Positions 8,367-17,237 of a DNA stretch of 64,000 nt are shown here, one piece after another (the first letter of the stretch is position 1; every line of letters starts with the position of its first letter). The notes below the pieces were generated by a model. It was not told the origin of the DNA. It did no database searches and saw only the letters and a list, made by a program, of their open reading frames with translations. The translations under genes were made by a program, and so were the position numbers. The stretch comes from Pseudomonas lalkuanensis (GTDB taxonomy: Bacteria > Pseudomonadota > Gammaproteobacteria > Pseudomonadales > Pseudomonadaceae): assembly GCF_008807375.1 (NCBI RefSeq), contig NZ_CP043311.1, positions 62,001 to 126,000 of the forward strand, written 5' to 3'.

Positions 8367-9452
8367 GTGGATACCTACAAGAACCGGCCCGGATTTCGCC
8401 TCGCCCTGTTCGCCACCCTGCTGGCACTGGTCGTGGTGCTGCTGGGTGCCTACACCCGCCTGACCCACGCTGGCCTCGGCTGCCCCGATTGGCCCGGCTG
8501 TTATGGCTTCATCGGCGTGCCGCAGACCGACGCCCAGCTCGCCCATGCCGAGGCGAATTTCCCCCACGCACCGGTGGAGGCCCGGAAGGGCTGGAACGAG
8601 ATGGTCCACCGCTACTTCGCCGGCACCCTCGGACTGGTGATCCTCGGTCTGGCCATTCATGCCGTACGCCTGCGCGGCCGCGACGGTCAGCCGCTGAAGC
8701 TGCCGCTGCTGCTGGTGGCGGTGGTCGTCGCCCAGGCCGCCTTCGGCATGTGGACAGTGACCCTGCAGCTCTGGCCCCAGGTGGTGACCGCGCACCTCCT
8801 GGGCGGGTTCACCACGCTCTCGCTGCTGCTGCTGCTGAGCTTGCGGCTGTCCAACGCCTTCCCGCCGCTGCAATTGCCGCAGCGATTGCGGCTGTGGGCG
8901 GCACTGGGTCTGTCGCTGGTGATCGGACAGATCGCCCTCGGCGGCTGGGTCAGCTCCAACTACGCAGCCGTGGCCTGCGTCGACCTGCCCACCTGCCACG
9001 GCCAGTGGTGGCCGGCGATGGACTTCGCCAACGGCTTCCACCTCACCCAGCACATCGGCCCCAACTACCTGGGCGGGCAACTGGACAGCGACGCCCGCAC
9101 CGCCATCCACATGACCCATCGCCTCGGCGCGCTGGTCGTCACCCTCGTGCTGCTGGCCCTTGCCTGGCAGCTGCGCGCTGCCGGACTCAAGGGCTTGGCC
9201 GGGTTGCTGTTGACGGCCCTGTGCCTGCAGGTGGGCCTGGGCATCAGCAACGTGATCTTCCATCTGCCGCTGCCAGTGGCGGTGGCCCACAACGGTGGCG
9301 GCGCCCTGTTGCTGCTGGTGCTGGTCACCACCAATTACCGGGTGCGCGCTTCAGCCCTTTCGGTAGGAGCGGGCTCTGCTCGCGAACGCGGGATTGCCGG
9401 GGAATCGCGAGCAGAGCTCGCTCCTGCGGTGATCACTTCGCCCAGCAAATAA
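8367..9452 (+). CDS. ctaA: Heme A synthase (COX15/CtaA)
   Basis: 361 aa, eight predicted membrane helices. Converts heme O to heme A for the oxidase. Conserved blocks: TRLTHAGLGCPDWPGCYG near the N-terminus and paired His residues in helices (HRYFAG, HLLGG, HMTHRLG, VAHNGGG). GTG at 8367 is the start, 8 nt after GAGGAG. The last 34 or so codons lie in a REPIN-like inverted repeat (9363-9428), so the C-terminal tail VGAGSARERGIAGESRAEL is probably not ancestral. The stop codon overlaps the ribosome site of cyoE. Confidence 0.93.
   Translation: MDTYKNRPGFRLALFATLLALVVVLLGAYTRLTHAGLGCPDWPGCYGFIGVPQTDAQLAHAEANFPHAPVEARKGWNEMVHRYFAGTLGLVILGLAIHAVRLRGRDGQPLKLPLLLVAVVVAQAAFGMWTVTLQLWPQVVTAHLLGGFTTLSLLLLLSLRLSNAFPPLQLPQRLRLWAALGLSLVIGQIALGGWVSSNYAAVACVDLPTCHGQWWPAMDFANGFHLTQHIGPNYLGGQLDSDARTAIHMTHRLGALVVTLVLLALAWQLRAAGLKGLAGLLLTALCLQVGLGISNVIFHLPLPVAVAHNGGGALLLLVLVTTNYRVRASALSVGAGSARERGIAGESRAELAPAVITSPSK
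9363..9428. repeat. REPIN-like inverted repeat inside the 3' end of ctaA
   Basis: Left arm 9363-9386 and right arm 9405-9428 are near-perfect inverted copies; the shared core is AGGAGCG-GCTCTGCTCGCGA with one internal mismatch. The GTAGGAGCG end matches the outer part of the other REPIN-like elements in the window, but the inner part (GCTCTGCTCGCGA) differs from their AATTCATTCGCGA, so it is a separate subtype. It is fully coding. Confidence 0.85.
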
Positions 9453-9464
9453 GGAGTACACGCC

Positions 9465-10370
9465 ATGGCCACTCTGCTCAGCCAAGGACACACCCAGGCC
9501 CGTGCCAGCTGGCGCGATTACCTGGAACTGACCAAACCCAAGGTGGTGGTGCTGATGCTCATCACTTCCCTGGTCGGCATGTTCCTCGCCACCCGCGCCG
9601 GCGTGCCCTGGACGGTGCTGCTGTTCGGCAACCTCGGTATCGGTCTCTGCGCCGGTGCGGCGGCGGCGGTCAACCATGTGGTGGACCGGCGCATCGACTC
9701 GATCATGGCGCGCACCCTGAAACGCCCGGTGGTCAATGGCCGCGTCTCGCCGGTGGCTGCCTTGAGCTTCGCCTTCGTGCTGGCCGTGCTGGGCCAGGCG
9801 CTGCTGCTGGCCTTCACCAATGAGCTGACCGCCTGGCTGACCCTGGCGTCCCTGGTGGGCTACGCGGTGCTCTACACCGGTTTCCTCAAGCGTGCCACAC
9901 CGCAGAACATCGTCATTGGCGGCCTGGCCGGCGCCGCACCTCCGCTGCTGGGCTGGGTCGCCGTCACCGGGCACATGTCCGCCGAGCCGCTGCTGCTGGT
10001 TCTGATCATCTTCGCCTGGACCCCTCCGCACTTCTGGGCCCTGGCCATCCATCGCAAGGAGGAGTACGCCAAGGCCGACATCCCCATGCTGCCGGTGACC
10101 CATGGTGAGCACTACACCAAGGTGCACATCCTGCTCTACACCCTGGTGATGTTCGCGGTCAGCCTGCTGCCCTACGTCATCCACATGAGCGGCGTGCTTT
10201 ACCTGGCGTGCGCGGTGGCTCTTGGGGCGCGCTTCCTGCAGTGGGCCTGGGTGCTGTACCGTGACAGCAAACCGCACGCTGCGATCAAGACCTTCAAGTA
10301 CTCTATCGCCTACCTCTTCCTGCTGTTCATCGCCCTGCTGGTGGACCACTACCTGATGCTGAACCTATGA
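9465..10370 (+). CDS. cyoE: Protoheme IX farnesyltransferase (heme O synthase)
   Basis: 301 aa, nine predicted membrane helices, UbiA superfamily. Transfers a farnesyl group to heme B to make heme O, the substrate of CtaA next door. The prenyl-diphosphate/Mg site is seen as NHVVDRRIDSIMARTLKRP, and the second loop as YAKADIPMLPVTHG. ATG at 9465 follows AAGGAG. Its last four bases overlap the start of senC (ATGA). Also called ctaB. Confidence 0.95.
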   Translation: MATLLSQGHTQARASWRDYLELTKPKVVVLMLITSLVGMFLATRAGVPWTVLLFGNLGIGLCAGAAAAVNHVVDRRIDSIMARTLKRPVVNGRVSPVAALSFAFVLAVLGQALLLAFTNELTAWLTLASLVGYAVLYTGFLKRATPQNIVIGGLAGAAPPLLGWVAVTGHMSAEPLLLVLIIFAWTPPHFWALAIHRKEEYAKADIPMLPVTHGEHYTKVHILLYTLVMFAVSLLPYVIHMSGVLYLACAVALGARFLQWAWVLYRDSKPHAAIKTFKYSIAYLFLLFIALLVDHYLMLNL

Positions 10371-11002
10371 CCAGAATCCAGAAAACCGTCTTCGTCCTCG
10401 TCGCCATCGTGGCCGTGGTGCTCGGCCTCACCGTGCACCGTGTCCTGACCAGCCAGGGCCAGGCCGACCCGACCAGGCTGCTCGATGCCGGTATCGTCCT
10501 GCTGCCCCAGAGCCGCACCCTGCCGGCGCTGGAAATGGTCGACCAGAACGGCCAGAAGATCGCAGTGGACCAGCTCAAGGACAAGTGGAGCCTGGTGTTC
10601 TTCGGCTACACCTTCTGCCCCGACATCTGCCCCACCACCCTGGCGCAGATGCGTGAGCTCAAGGGCCTGCTGCCACAGCAGGCGCAGGACAACCTGCGCT
10701 TCGTGTTCGTCAGCGTCGACCCGAACCGCGACACCCCGCAGCAGATCAAGCAGTACATCGGCTACTTCGACCCGACGTTCGTCGGCATCACCGGTGACCT
10801 GCCCACCCTGCAGAAGCTCGCCAACGCCGTGAGCATTCCCTTCATCCCGGCCGATACCAGCAAGGAAAACTACACCGTCGACCACAGCGGCAACCTGGTG
10901 GTCCTCGGCCCTGACGGCACCCAGCGCGGCTTCATCCGCTCGCCGCTGAACAACCAGAAGCTCAAGGAGCAGCTGCCGGGTCTGGTCGCACCGAAAAGCT
11001 GA
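10367..11002 (+). CDS. senC: Sco1/SenC copper chaperone
   Basis: 211 aa. Sco proteins load copper on the CuA site of subunit II. After a single N-terminal anchor (about 6-24) a periplasmic thioredoxin-like domain carries FCPDICPTT (CxxxC copper ligands) and the distal His in VDHSGNL. Coupled to cyoE by an ATGA overlap; last gene of the oxidase operon. Confidence 0.95.
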   Translation: MTRIQKTVFVLVAIVAVVLGLTVHRVLTSQGQADPTRLLDAGIVLLPQSRTLPALEMVDQNGQKIAVDQLKDKWSLVFFGYTFCPDICPTTLAQMRELKGLLPQQAQDNLRFVFVSVDPNRDTPQQIKQYIGYFDPTFVGITGDLPTLQKLANAVSIPFIPADTSKENYTVDHSGNLVVLGPDGTQRGFIRSPLNNQKLKEQLPGLVAPKS

Positions 11003-11050
11003 CGCGAATCGGGCGTACCGCGCAGGCTGCGTTGCGCGCACCGAAATCCC

Positions 11051-11063
11051 GGCGCACCCTACG
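11051..11063. repeat. Half copy of the GTAGGGTGCGCC repeat family
   Basis: GGCGCACCCTACG lies 48 bp after the senC stop. It is one arm of the inverted repeat seen complete at 19511-19554 and 52777-52855; the opposite arm here is decayed. Confidence 0.5.
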
Positions 11064-11094
11064 ATCAAGCCGAGTGCGCTAGCCAGGCACCCAC

Positions 11095-11119
11095 AAAAAA
11101 GCCCGCTCATTGAGCGGGC
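11095..11119. terminator. Bidirectional intrinsic terminator between senC and metQ
   Basis: AAAAAA (11095-11100), stem GCCCGCTCA (11101-11109) and TGAGCGGGC (11111-11119), then TTTCT. It ends the oxidase operon on the plus strand and the metNIQ operon on the minus strand. Confidence 0.9.
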
Positions 11120-11141
11120 TTTCTCATTCAGCCGGACGCGA

Positions 11142-11918
11142 TCAGAACGCCGGAACCACGGCGCCCTTGTACTTCTGCTCGATGAATTTCTTCACCTCGG
11201 GGCTGTTCAGGGCCTTGGCCAGTTTCTGCATGTCGGCGCTGGCCTTGTTGTCCTCGCGCGATACCAGGATGTTCACGTAGGGCGAGTCGCTGCCTTCGAT
11301 CACCAGGGCGTCCTTGGTGGGGTTCAGCTTGGCTTCCAGCGCATAGTTGGTGTTGATCAGCGCCAGGTCGACCTGGTTCAGCACGCGCGGCAGGGTGGCG
11401 GCTTCCAGCTCACGGACCTTGATGCCCTTGGGGTTCTCGACGATGTCCTTCGGGGTGGCGGTGATGCTGGTGTTGTCCTTCAGCTTGATCACGCCGGCCT
11501 TGTCCAGCAGGAGCAGGGCGCGGCCGCCGTTGGTGGCGTCGTTGGGGATGACCACCTGGGCGCCTTCCGGCAGCTCGGCCAGGGACTTCACCTTGCTGGA
11601 GTAGGCGCCGAAGGGCTCGACGTGCACGCCGGTGACGGAAACCAGCTTCACCTTGGTCTGGCGGGCCTTGTTGAACTCGTCGAGGTAAGGCTGGTGCTGG
11701 AAGAAGTTGGCGTCCAGACGGCCTTCGGCAACCTGCACGTTGGGCTGGACGTAGTCGGTGAAGACCTTCACCTGCAAGTCCACGCCTTCTTTGGCCAGTT
11801 GCGGCTTGATGAACTCGAGGATCTCCGCGTGGGGCACCGGGGTGGCGGCGACTTTCAGGGTGTCGGCCTGGGCGGAGAGGGCGGTCAGGGCAGCGAAGGC
11901 CACCAGCAGTTTCTTCAT
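11142..11918 (-). CDS. metQ: Methionine-type ABC importer, periplasmic binding protein
   Basis: 258 aa, NlpA/MetQ family. Signal peptide 1-18 ends in ALSAQA; there is no lipobox cysteine, so the protein should be soluble in the periplasm and not a lipoprotein like E. coli MetQ. Family blocks include TPVPHAEILEFIKP, FFQHQPYLDEFN and IPNDATNGGRALLLL. ATG at 11918 has AAGGAG 7 nt upstream. Third gene of the minus-strand operon metN-metI-metQ. The ligand could be D/L-methionine or a related sulfur compound. Confidence 0.92.
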   Translation of the reverse strand: MKKLLVAFAALTALSAQADTLKVAATPVPHAEILEFIKPQLAKEGVDLQVKVFTDYVQPNVQVAEGRLDANFFQHQPYLDEFNKARQTKVKLVSVTGVHVEPFGAYSSKVKSLAELPEGAQVVIPNDATNGGRALLLLDKAGVIKLKDNTSITATPKDIVENPKGIKVRELEAATLPRVLNQVDLALINTNYALEAKLNPTKDALVIEGSDSPYVNILVSREDNKASADMQKLAKALNSPEVKKFIEQKYKGAVVPAF

Positions 11919-11972
11919 GAACGGCTCCTTGTGGGAAGTCATCGGGCCGGCGCGGTTGGCGCCGGCGCCAGG

Positions 11973-12638
11973 TCATTTACGGGAAAAATGCACCACCAGC
12001 TTGTCGCCGACGGTTTGCAGTATCTGTACGAGCACCAGCAGCAGGACCACGGTGACCACCATCACGTCGGTCTGGAAGCGCTGGTAGCCGAAGCGGATGG
12101 CCAGGTCGCCGAGGCCGCCCGCGCCCACCACGCCGGCCATCGCCGTGTAGGACACCAGGGTGATGGCGGTGACGGTGATGGCGGCGAAGATGCCCGGCCG
12201 CGCTTCCGGCAGCAGGGCGTTCCAGATGATCTGGCCGGTGGTGGCGCCCATCGCCTGGGTGGCTTCCAGGATGCCGCGGTCCACCTCGCGCAACGCCGTT
12301 TCCACCAGGCGCGCGAAGAACGGCGTGGCACCGACCACCAGCGGCGGGATGGCGCCAGCGACGCCCAGGGAGGTACCGGTGAGGAACACGGTGAAGGGGA
12401 TCATCACGATCAGCAGGATGATGAAGGGCAGCGAACGCAGCACGTTCACCAGCAGCGACAGCAGGCCGTATACGGCCTTCTGCTCGAACAGCTGGCGCGG
12501 GCCGGTGAGGAACAGCAGCACGCCCAGCGGCAGGCCCAGCAGCACGGTGAACAGCAGCGAGCCACCGAGCATGAGGAAGGTGTCGAGGGTGGCGAGCCAG
12601 ATTTCGTACCAGTCGATATTGGCGAGCAGGGCGTCCAT
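11973..12638 (-). CDS. metI: Methionine-type ABC importer, permease
   Basis: 221 aa, five membrane helices, MetI family. The EAA loop that docks on the ATPase is seen as EATQAMGATTGQIIWNALLPEA. Its ATG overlaps the metN stop by one base (TGATG), so the two are coupled. Confidence 0.93.
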   Translation of the reverse strand: MDALLANIDWYEIWLATLDTFLMLGGSLLFTVLLGLPLGVLLFLTGPRQLFEQKAVYGLLSLLVNVLRSLPFIILLIVMIPFTVFLTGTSLGVAGAIPPLVVGATPFFARLVETALREVDRGILEATQAMGATTGQIIWNALLPEARPGIFAAITVTAITLVSYTAMAGVVGAGGLGDLAIRFGYQRFQTDVMVVTVVLLLVLVQILQTVGDKLVVHFSRK

Positions 12639-13645
12639 CAGCGCAGGATCTCCAGGTGCACGTCCGCCTCGCGGAAGCAGCCAAGCGCGGCGTCGATGTC
12701 GCCGCCGGTCAGGGCCAGGGTCAGCTGGCCGTAGGGGGTGTCCTTGATGCGGTCGATGCGTCCGGCAAGGATGCTGTAGTCGACGCCGGTCTGGCGCGCG
12801 ACGGTGCCCAGCAGCGGGGCGTAGGTCGCCTCGCCACGGAAGGTCAGGCGCAGGATGCGGCCGCTGACGTGGGCGAAGTCATCGCGCTGTTCGCTCTCGT
12901 CCACCTGCTCGTCTTCCAGCACGAAGCGCTGGGTGGTGATGTGCTGCGGATGCAGGAACACATCGGCCACCGCACCCTGCTCGACGATCACGCCGCCATC
13001 CATCACCGCCACGCGGTCGCAGACCCGGCGGATCACGTCCATCTCGTGGGTGATGAGGACGATGGTGAGCTTCAGCTCGCGGTTGATCTCGGCCAGCAGT
13101 TGCAGCACCGAGGCCGTGGTCTGCGGGTCGAGGGCGCTGGTGGCCTCGTCGCAGAGCAGGATCTTCGGCTGGGTGGCCAGGGCGCGGGCGATGCCGACGC
13201 GCTGCTTCTGGCCGCCGGAAAGCTGTGCCGGGTACTTGCGGGCGTGGTCGCTGAGGCCGACGCGGTCCAGCAGTTCGGTGACGCGGCGATCGATCTCGGT
13301 GCGGGACAGCTCGCCCGCCAGCTTCAGCGGCAGGGCGACGTTCTCGGCGACGGTCTTGGACGACAGCAGGTTGAAGTGCTGGAAGATCATCCCGACGCGC
13401 TGGCGGAAGCGGCGCAGGCCTTCGCTGTCCAGGGCGGTGACGTCTTCGCCATCGATGACGATGCGACCACCGGTGGGTTCTTCAAGGCGGTTGATCAGGC
13501 GCAGCAGGGTGCTCTTGCCAGCACCGGAGTGGCCGATCAGGCCGAACACTTCGCCGCTCTGGATGGCGAGGTCGGTCGGCTGCAGGGCCGGGATTTCGCG
13601 GCCTTCGACGCGGTACGCCTTGTGGACGTTATGGAATTCGATCAC
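12638..13645 (-). CDS. metN: Methionine-type ABC importer, ATPase with C-terminal NIL domain
   Basis: 335 aa. Walker [10 protein letters not shown] (38-46), signature [15 protein letters not shown], Walker [13 protein letters not shown] and switch His in ITHEMD. The last 90 residues form the NIL/ACT-like domain that in E. coli MetN binds methionine and shuts transport off from inside the cell. GTG at 13645 is the start, with AAGG about 9 nt upstream. First gene of the operon; a palindrome at 13712-13742 lies 67 bp upstream. Confidence 0.94.
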   Translation of the reverse strand: MIEFHNVHKAYRVEGREIPALQPTDLAIQSGEVFGLIGHSGAGKSTLLRLINRLEEPTGGRIVIDGEDVTALDSEGLRRFRQRVGMIFQHFNLLSSKTVAENVALPLKLAGELSRTEIDRRVTELLDRVGLSDHARKYPAQLSGGQKQRVGIARALATQPKILLCDEATSALDPQTTASVLQLLAEINRELKLTIVLITHEMDVIRRVCDRVAVMDGGVIVEQGAVADVFLHPQHITTQRFVLEDEQVDESEQRDDFAHVSGRILRLTFRGEATYAPLLGTVARQTGVDYSILAGRIDRIKDTPYGQLTLALTGGDIDAALGCFREADVHLEILR

Positions 13646-13711
13646 TGCGGAAACCTTGTGGGTTCGTCGTTAGCCGGATCGGCTAAAAACCGGCAAGTTT
13701 ACCTGCTGGCA

Positions 13712-13742
13712 CATAGGCACAGAAAATCTTTCTGGACCTATG
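13712..13742. promoter_or_regulatory. Imperfect palindrome upstream of metN, candidate operator
   Basis: Arms CATAGGCACAGAAA (13712-13725) and TTTCTGGACCTATG (13729-13742) pair at 12 of 14 positions around ATC. It is the only strong dyad in the 163-bp gap that must hold the metNIQ promoter. The core AGAAAATCTTTCT is A/T-rich against the GC-rich surroundings. I cannot assign the regulator. Confidence 0.4.
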
Positions 13743-13808
13743 GCTATAGCAGGAGGGAATAAGCGACAGGCGGACTCCGTGGAGTCTAGCTGCCGCCGGC
13801 CGGGACGT

Positions 13809-14651
13809 TCAGTGGCGCGGGCTGAGTACCAGGCGCGGCACCTGGTCGGGGTTCAGGGCCTGGCTGTACTGGGTCTTGAAGCCGGGATCGAGCTTCTTCA
13901 CCCGTGCCGACAGCAGGGCGGCGACCCAGGGGTAGTCCTTGGCCTCACGCACCTGGATCTGCACGGTGCAATCGTGGGCGACGATATCGGCGGCCACGCC
14001 ATCCAGCAGGCGGCGCAGGTTCTCGTTGTCGTCGCGGTCGAGCATGGGCAGCTCCACCAGCGGTTTCAGCGCGCGTGGCTTGCTGTCCTGGACAACGGGC
14101 TTTTCGCCCAGGGGCGTATTGGGCAGGACGGTCTGCGCCTGGATGGCGGCGGCCTGGCGTTCGGCGGCCTCGCGCAGCTGACGGGCCTGGTCCAGGCGCG
14201 CGGCATTTTCCTTGGCAGCGGCGGCCTCGGCGGCGTGGCGGGCCTGTTCGGCGCGGGCTTCGGCGGCTTCGCGGGCCTGGTCGATGGCGCCGTCCAGGCC
14301 GGTGGTCAGGGCGGGCGCCTGGGGCATCAGGCTACGGGCATGGCTGAGGGCCTTGGTGGCGTTGTCCAGGTCGCCTTGCTGCAGGGCGTCCTGGCCGCGC
14401 TTGAGCCAGGCATCGGCCAGCTGGCGCTGGTACTGCTCGAGACGGGTGTCGCCGGCGGCCCTTTCTTCCAGGCCCTTGAGCTGAGTCTCTGCTTCGGTGA
14501 GCTTGCCGTCGGCAAGGTCCTGGTCGAGATGTCGGAAGCTGCTGACCAGATCGTCGGTTGGTACCTCGGCCACTTGCTGGGCGGTCTGGCAGGCGGCCAA
14601 CAGCAGGGAAAAGGCGACAACGGGCAGGCAACGAGTGGCGAACAGCTTCAT
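13809..14651 (-). CDS. Coiled-coil lipoprotein of unknown function (PA5502-like)
   Basis: 280 aa. Signal peptide with lipobox LAAC, lipidated Cys21. Residues about 40-110 look like helical repeats, followed by a long Ala/Glu/Arg coiled coil (about 112-175, with AREAAEARAEQARHAAEAA) and a C-terminal domain with IQVREAKDYPWVAALLSAR. ATG at 14651 sits directly before the signal peptide; its ribosome site is weak. It precedes metN on the same strand with 163 bp between, so it is probably a separate unit. Function unknown. Confidence 0.75.
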   Translation of the reverse strand: MKLFATRCLPVVAFSLLLAACQTAQQVAEVPTDDLVSSFRHLDQDLADGKLTEAETQLKGLEERAAGDTRLEQYQRQLADAWLKRGQDALQQGDLDNATKALSHARSLMPQAPALTTGLDGAIDQAREAAEARAEQARHAAEAAAAKENAARLDQARQLREAAERQAAAIQAQTVLPNTPLGEKPVVQDSKPRALKPLVELPMLDRDDNENLRRLLDGVAADIVAHDCTVQIQVREAKDYPWVAALLSARVKKLDPGFKTQYSQALNPDQVPRLVLSPRH

Positions 14652-14851
14652 TCCAGCAGGTCTCTGATTGCTCAAAAAACGCGCGATTCTACACTGCAGC
14701 GCTGATCAGGACAAAAAGTAGGGGCAAAACGGCCGCGAAGATGGCATTTCCAGAGGCATCTCACTGGCCTTGCGGACCTTTCGCGGCTCCTGTCGGAACC
14801 GCCACTGCTGCAATATGGCCAGCCACAACGACAAGAACGGCGAGGATTGCC

Positions 14852-16480
14852 ATGTACCCAGCCCTCCAGGACTTCGACTACCTCATCGTCGGCGCCGGCC
14901 CTGCCGGCTGCCTGCTGGCCAACCGGCTTTCCGCCGACCCCGGCGTGCGCGTGCTGCTGCTGGAAGCCGGCGGCCGTGACACCTATCCGTGGATCCACAT
15001 TCCGGTCGGCTACCTCTATTGCATCGGCAACCCACGTACCGACTGGTGCTATCGCACCGAGGCCGAGCCTGGCCTGCATGGCCGCAGCCTGGGTTACCCG
15101 CGCGGGCGCGTGCTGGGCGGCAGCTCCTCGATCAACGGGATGATCTACATGCGCGGCCAGGCTGCCGACTACGATCGCTGGGAGGCGCTGGGCAATGCGG
15201 GCTGGAGCTGGAAGGACGTGTTGCCCCTGTTCCTGCGCAGCGAAAGTCATTTCGGCGGTTCCAGCGAGTTTCACAACGGTGCCGGCGAGTGGCGGGTCGA
15301 ACGCCAGCGCCTCTCGTGGGAAATCCTCGACGCCTTCCGGCTGGCCGCCGGCGAATGCGGCATTGCCCCGCTGGACGATTTCAACACCGGCGACAACGAA
15401 GGCTGCGGCTACTTCCAGGTCAACCAGCGTGCCGGGGTGCGCTGGAATGCGTCCAAGGCGTTCCTGCGACCCGCGTCGCAACGGCCCAATCTCACGGTGC
15501 GCACCGGAGTGGAGGTGCAGCGCCTGTTGCTGGAGCAGGGCCGCGCAGCAGGCGTGTCGGGGCGCTGGGAGGGTGTGCAGCATGAATTCCGGGCGCGGCG
15601 GGAAGTGATCCTCTGCGCCGGTGCCGTAGGCACGCCGATGCTGCTGCAACGCTCGGGGGTCGGTCCGCGACCGCTGCTCGAGCGCCTCGGCATCGGCGTG
15701 CGACATGAGCTCGCCGGGGTGGGCGGAAACCTGCAGGACCACCTGCAGCTGCGGCTGATCTTCAAGGTCTCCGGCGTGCCGACCCTCAACCAGATGGCCG
15801 GCAGCCTGTGGGGCCGGCTGGGCATGGGGCTGCGCTACCTCACCAGCCGCAGCGGGCCGTTGGCCATGGCGCCGAGCCAGCTCGGCGCCTTCGTCCGTTC
15901 CGGTCCCGAGCAGACCCGGGCGAATCTCGAATACCACGTACAGCCGCTGTCCCTGGAGCGATTCGGCGAGCCGCTGCATTCCTTCCCTGCCTTTACCGCG
16001 TCGGTGTGCAACCTGCGCCCGCGTAGCCGTGGCCGGGTAGACATCCGCTCTGTCGATCACCGGGCGCCGCCGTTGATTCAGCCCGGTTACCTGAGTGATG
16101 CCGAGGACCTGCGGGTGGCCGCCGATGCCATCCGCCTGACCCGGCGTATCGCCGCCGCGCCGGCGTTGGCGCGCTATCGGCCGGAGGAGTACCTGCCGGG
16201 ACCGGCGCTGCAGAGCGAAGAGGAGCTGCATGAGGCAGCGGGGCAGATCGGCACCACCATCTTCCACCCGGTGGGTACCTGCCGCATGGGGCAGGATCGG
16301 GACGCCGTGGTGGATGCCGACCTCAAGGTGCACGGTATTCCGGGGTTGCGCATTGCCGACGCCTCGGTGATGCCGGAAATCGTCTCCGGCAACACCTGCT
16401 CGCCGACCCTGATGATCGCCGAGAAGGCCGCGTCCCTGGTGCTTGCCGATCTCAGGCGCGGCGCGGCAGCGCAAAGCTGA
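14852..16480 (+). CDS. GMC-family FAD oxidoreductase (choline/alcohol dehydrogenase type)
   Basis: 542 aa. Dinucleotide motif GAGPAG (14-19) for FAD; GMC signature 1 GRVLGGSSSINGMIYMRG; signature 2 around GAVGTPMLLQRSGVGP; catalytic His in HPVGTCRMG and the second catalytic residue in SGNTCSPTLMIAEKA. ATG at 14852 follows GAGG by 7 nt; an upstream extension of the frame lacks family sequence. No signal peptide. The substrate is open (choline, alkanols or a polyether alcohol). It stands alone on the plus strand between two minus-strand units, and its 3' end overlaps that of znuB by 29 bp. Confidence 0.9.
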   Translation: MYPALQDFDYLIVGAGPAGCLLANRLSADPGVRVLLLEAGGRDTYPWIHIPVGYLYCIGNPRTDWCYRTEAEPGLHGRSLGYPRGRVLGGSSSINGMIYMRGQAADYDRWEALGNAGWSWKDVLPLFLRSESHFGGSSEFHNGAGEWRVERQRLSWEILDAFRLAAGECGIAPLDDFNTGDNEGCGYFQVNQRAGVRWNASKAFLRPASQRPNLTVRTGVEVQRLLLEQGRAAGVSGRWEGVQHEFRARREVILCAGAVGTPMLLQRSGVGPRPLLERLGIGVRHELAGVGGNLQDHLQLRLIFKVSGVPTLNQMAGSLWGRLGMGLRYLTSRSGPLAMAPSQLGAFVRSGPEQTRANLEYHVQPLSLERFGEPLHSFPAFTASVCNLRPRSRGRVDIRSVDHRAPPLIQPGYLSDAEDLRVAADAIRLTRRIAAAPALARYRPEEYLPGPALQSEEELHEAAGQIGTTIFHPVGTCRMGQDRDAVVDADLKVHGIPGLRIADASVMPEIVSGNTCSPTLMIAEKAASLVLADLRRGAAAQS

Positions 16481-17237
16481 AGAGGAACAGGCTGGCGGCG
16501 GAGACCACGATGGACGGGCCGGCCGGGGTGTCCTTGAACCAGGACAGCGCAAGGCCGGCGCAGACCGCCACCAGGCCCAGCAGGCTGGCGCCCAGGGCCA
16601 TTTGCTCGGGGCTGCGGGCGTGGCGCTGGGCGGCGGCGGCCGGGATGATCAGCAGCGAGGTGATCAGCAGCACGCCGACGATCTTCATCGCCACGGCGAT
16701 CACCACCGCGATCAGCAGCATCAGGGCGAGGCGGATGGCTGCCACTGGCAGGCCCTCTACCCGCGCCAGTTCCTCGTGCACGGTGATCGCCAGCAGCGGC
16801 CGCCACATGGGGATCAGCACCAGCAGCACCAGGGCGCTGCCGCCGAGGATCCAGGCAAGGTCGCTGCGGCTGACCGCCAGCAGGTCGCCGAAGAGGTAGC
16901 CCATCAGGTCGATACGCACTTCGCTCATGAAGCTCAGGGCCACGAGACCCAGCGACAGGGTGCTGTGGGCGAGGATGCCCAGCAGGGTGTCTGACGCCAG
17001 CGGCTGGCGTTGCTGCAGGGTGACCAGCAGCACTGCGAGCAGTACGCAGCCGACGGTCACGGCGAGGGTCGGGCTGACGTCCAGCATCAGGCCCAGGGCC
17101 ACGCCGAGCAGCGCGGCGTGGGACAGGGTGTCGCCGAAATAGGCCATGCGCCGCCAGACCACGAAGGAGCCGAGAGGACCGGCCACCAGGGCCAGGGCGA
17201 GGCCGGCGAGCAGTGCGTTGAGCAGGAAATCAGCCAT
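16452..17237 (-). CDS. znuB: Zinc ABC importer, permease
   Basis: 261 aa, about eight membrane helices, ABC-3 family of metal permeases. Typical segments: [20 protein letters not shown] near the N-terminus and [17 protein letters not shown]. The 5' end overlaps the end of znuC by 8 bp. Third gene of zur-znuC-znuB. It runs tail to tail into the GMC gene. Confidence 0.94.
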   Translation of the reverse strand: MADFLLNALLAGLALALVAGPLGSFVVWRRMAYFGDTLSHAALLGVALGLMLDVSPTLAVTVGCVLLAVLLVTLQQRQPLASDTLLGILAHSTLSLGLVALSFMSEVRIDLMGYLFGDLLAVSRSDLAWILGGSALVLLVLIPMWRPLLAITVHEELARVEGLPVAAIRLALMLLIAVVIAVAMKIVGVLLITSLLIIPAAAAQRHARSPEQMALGASLLGLVAVCAGLALSWFKDTPAGPSIVVSAASLFLFSFALPRRA

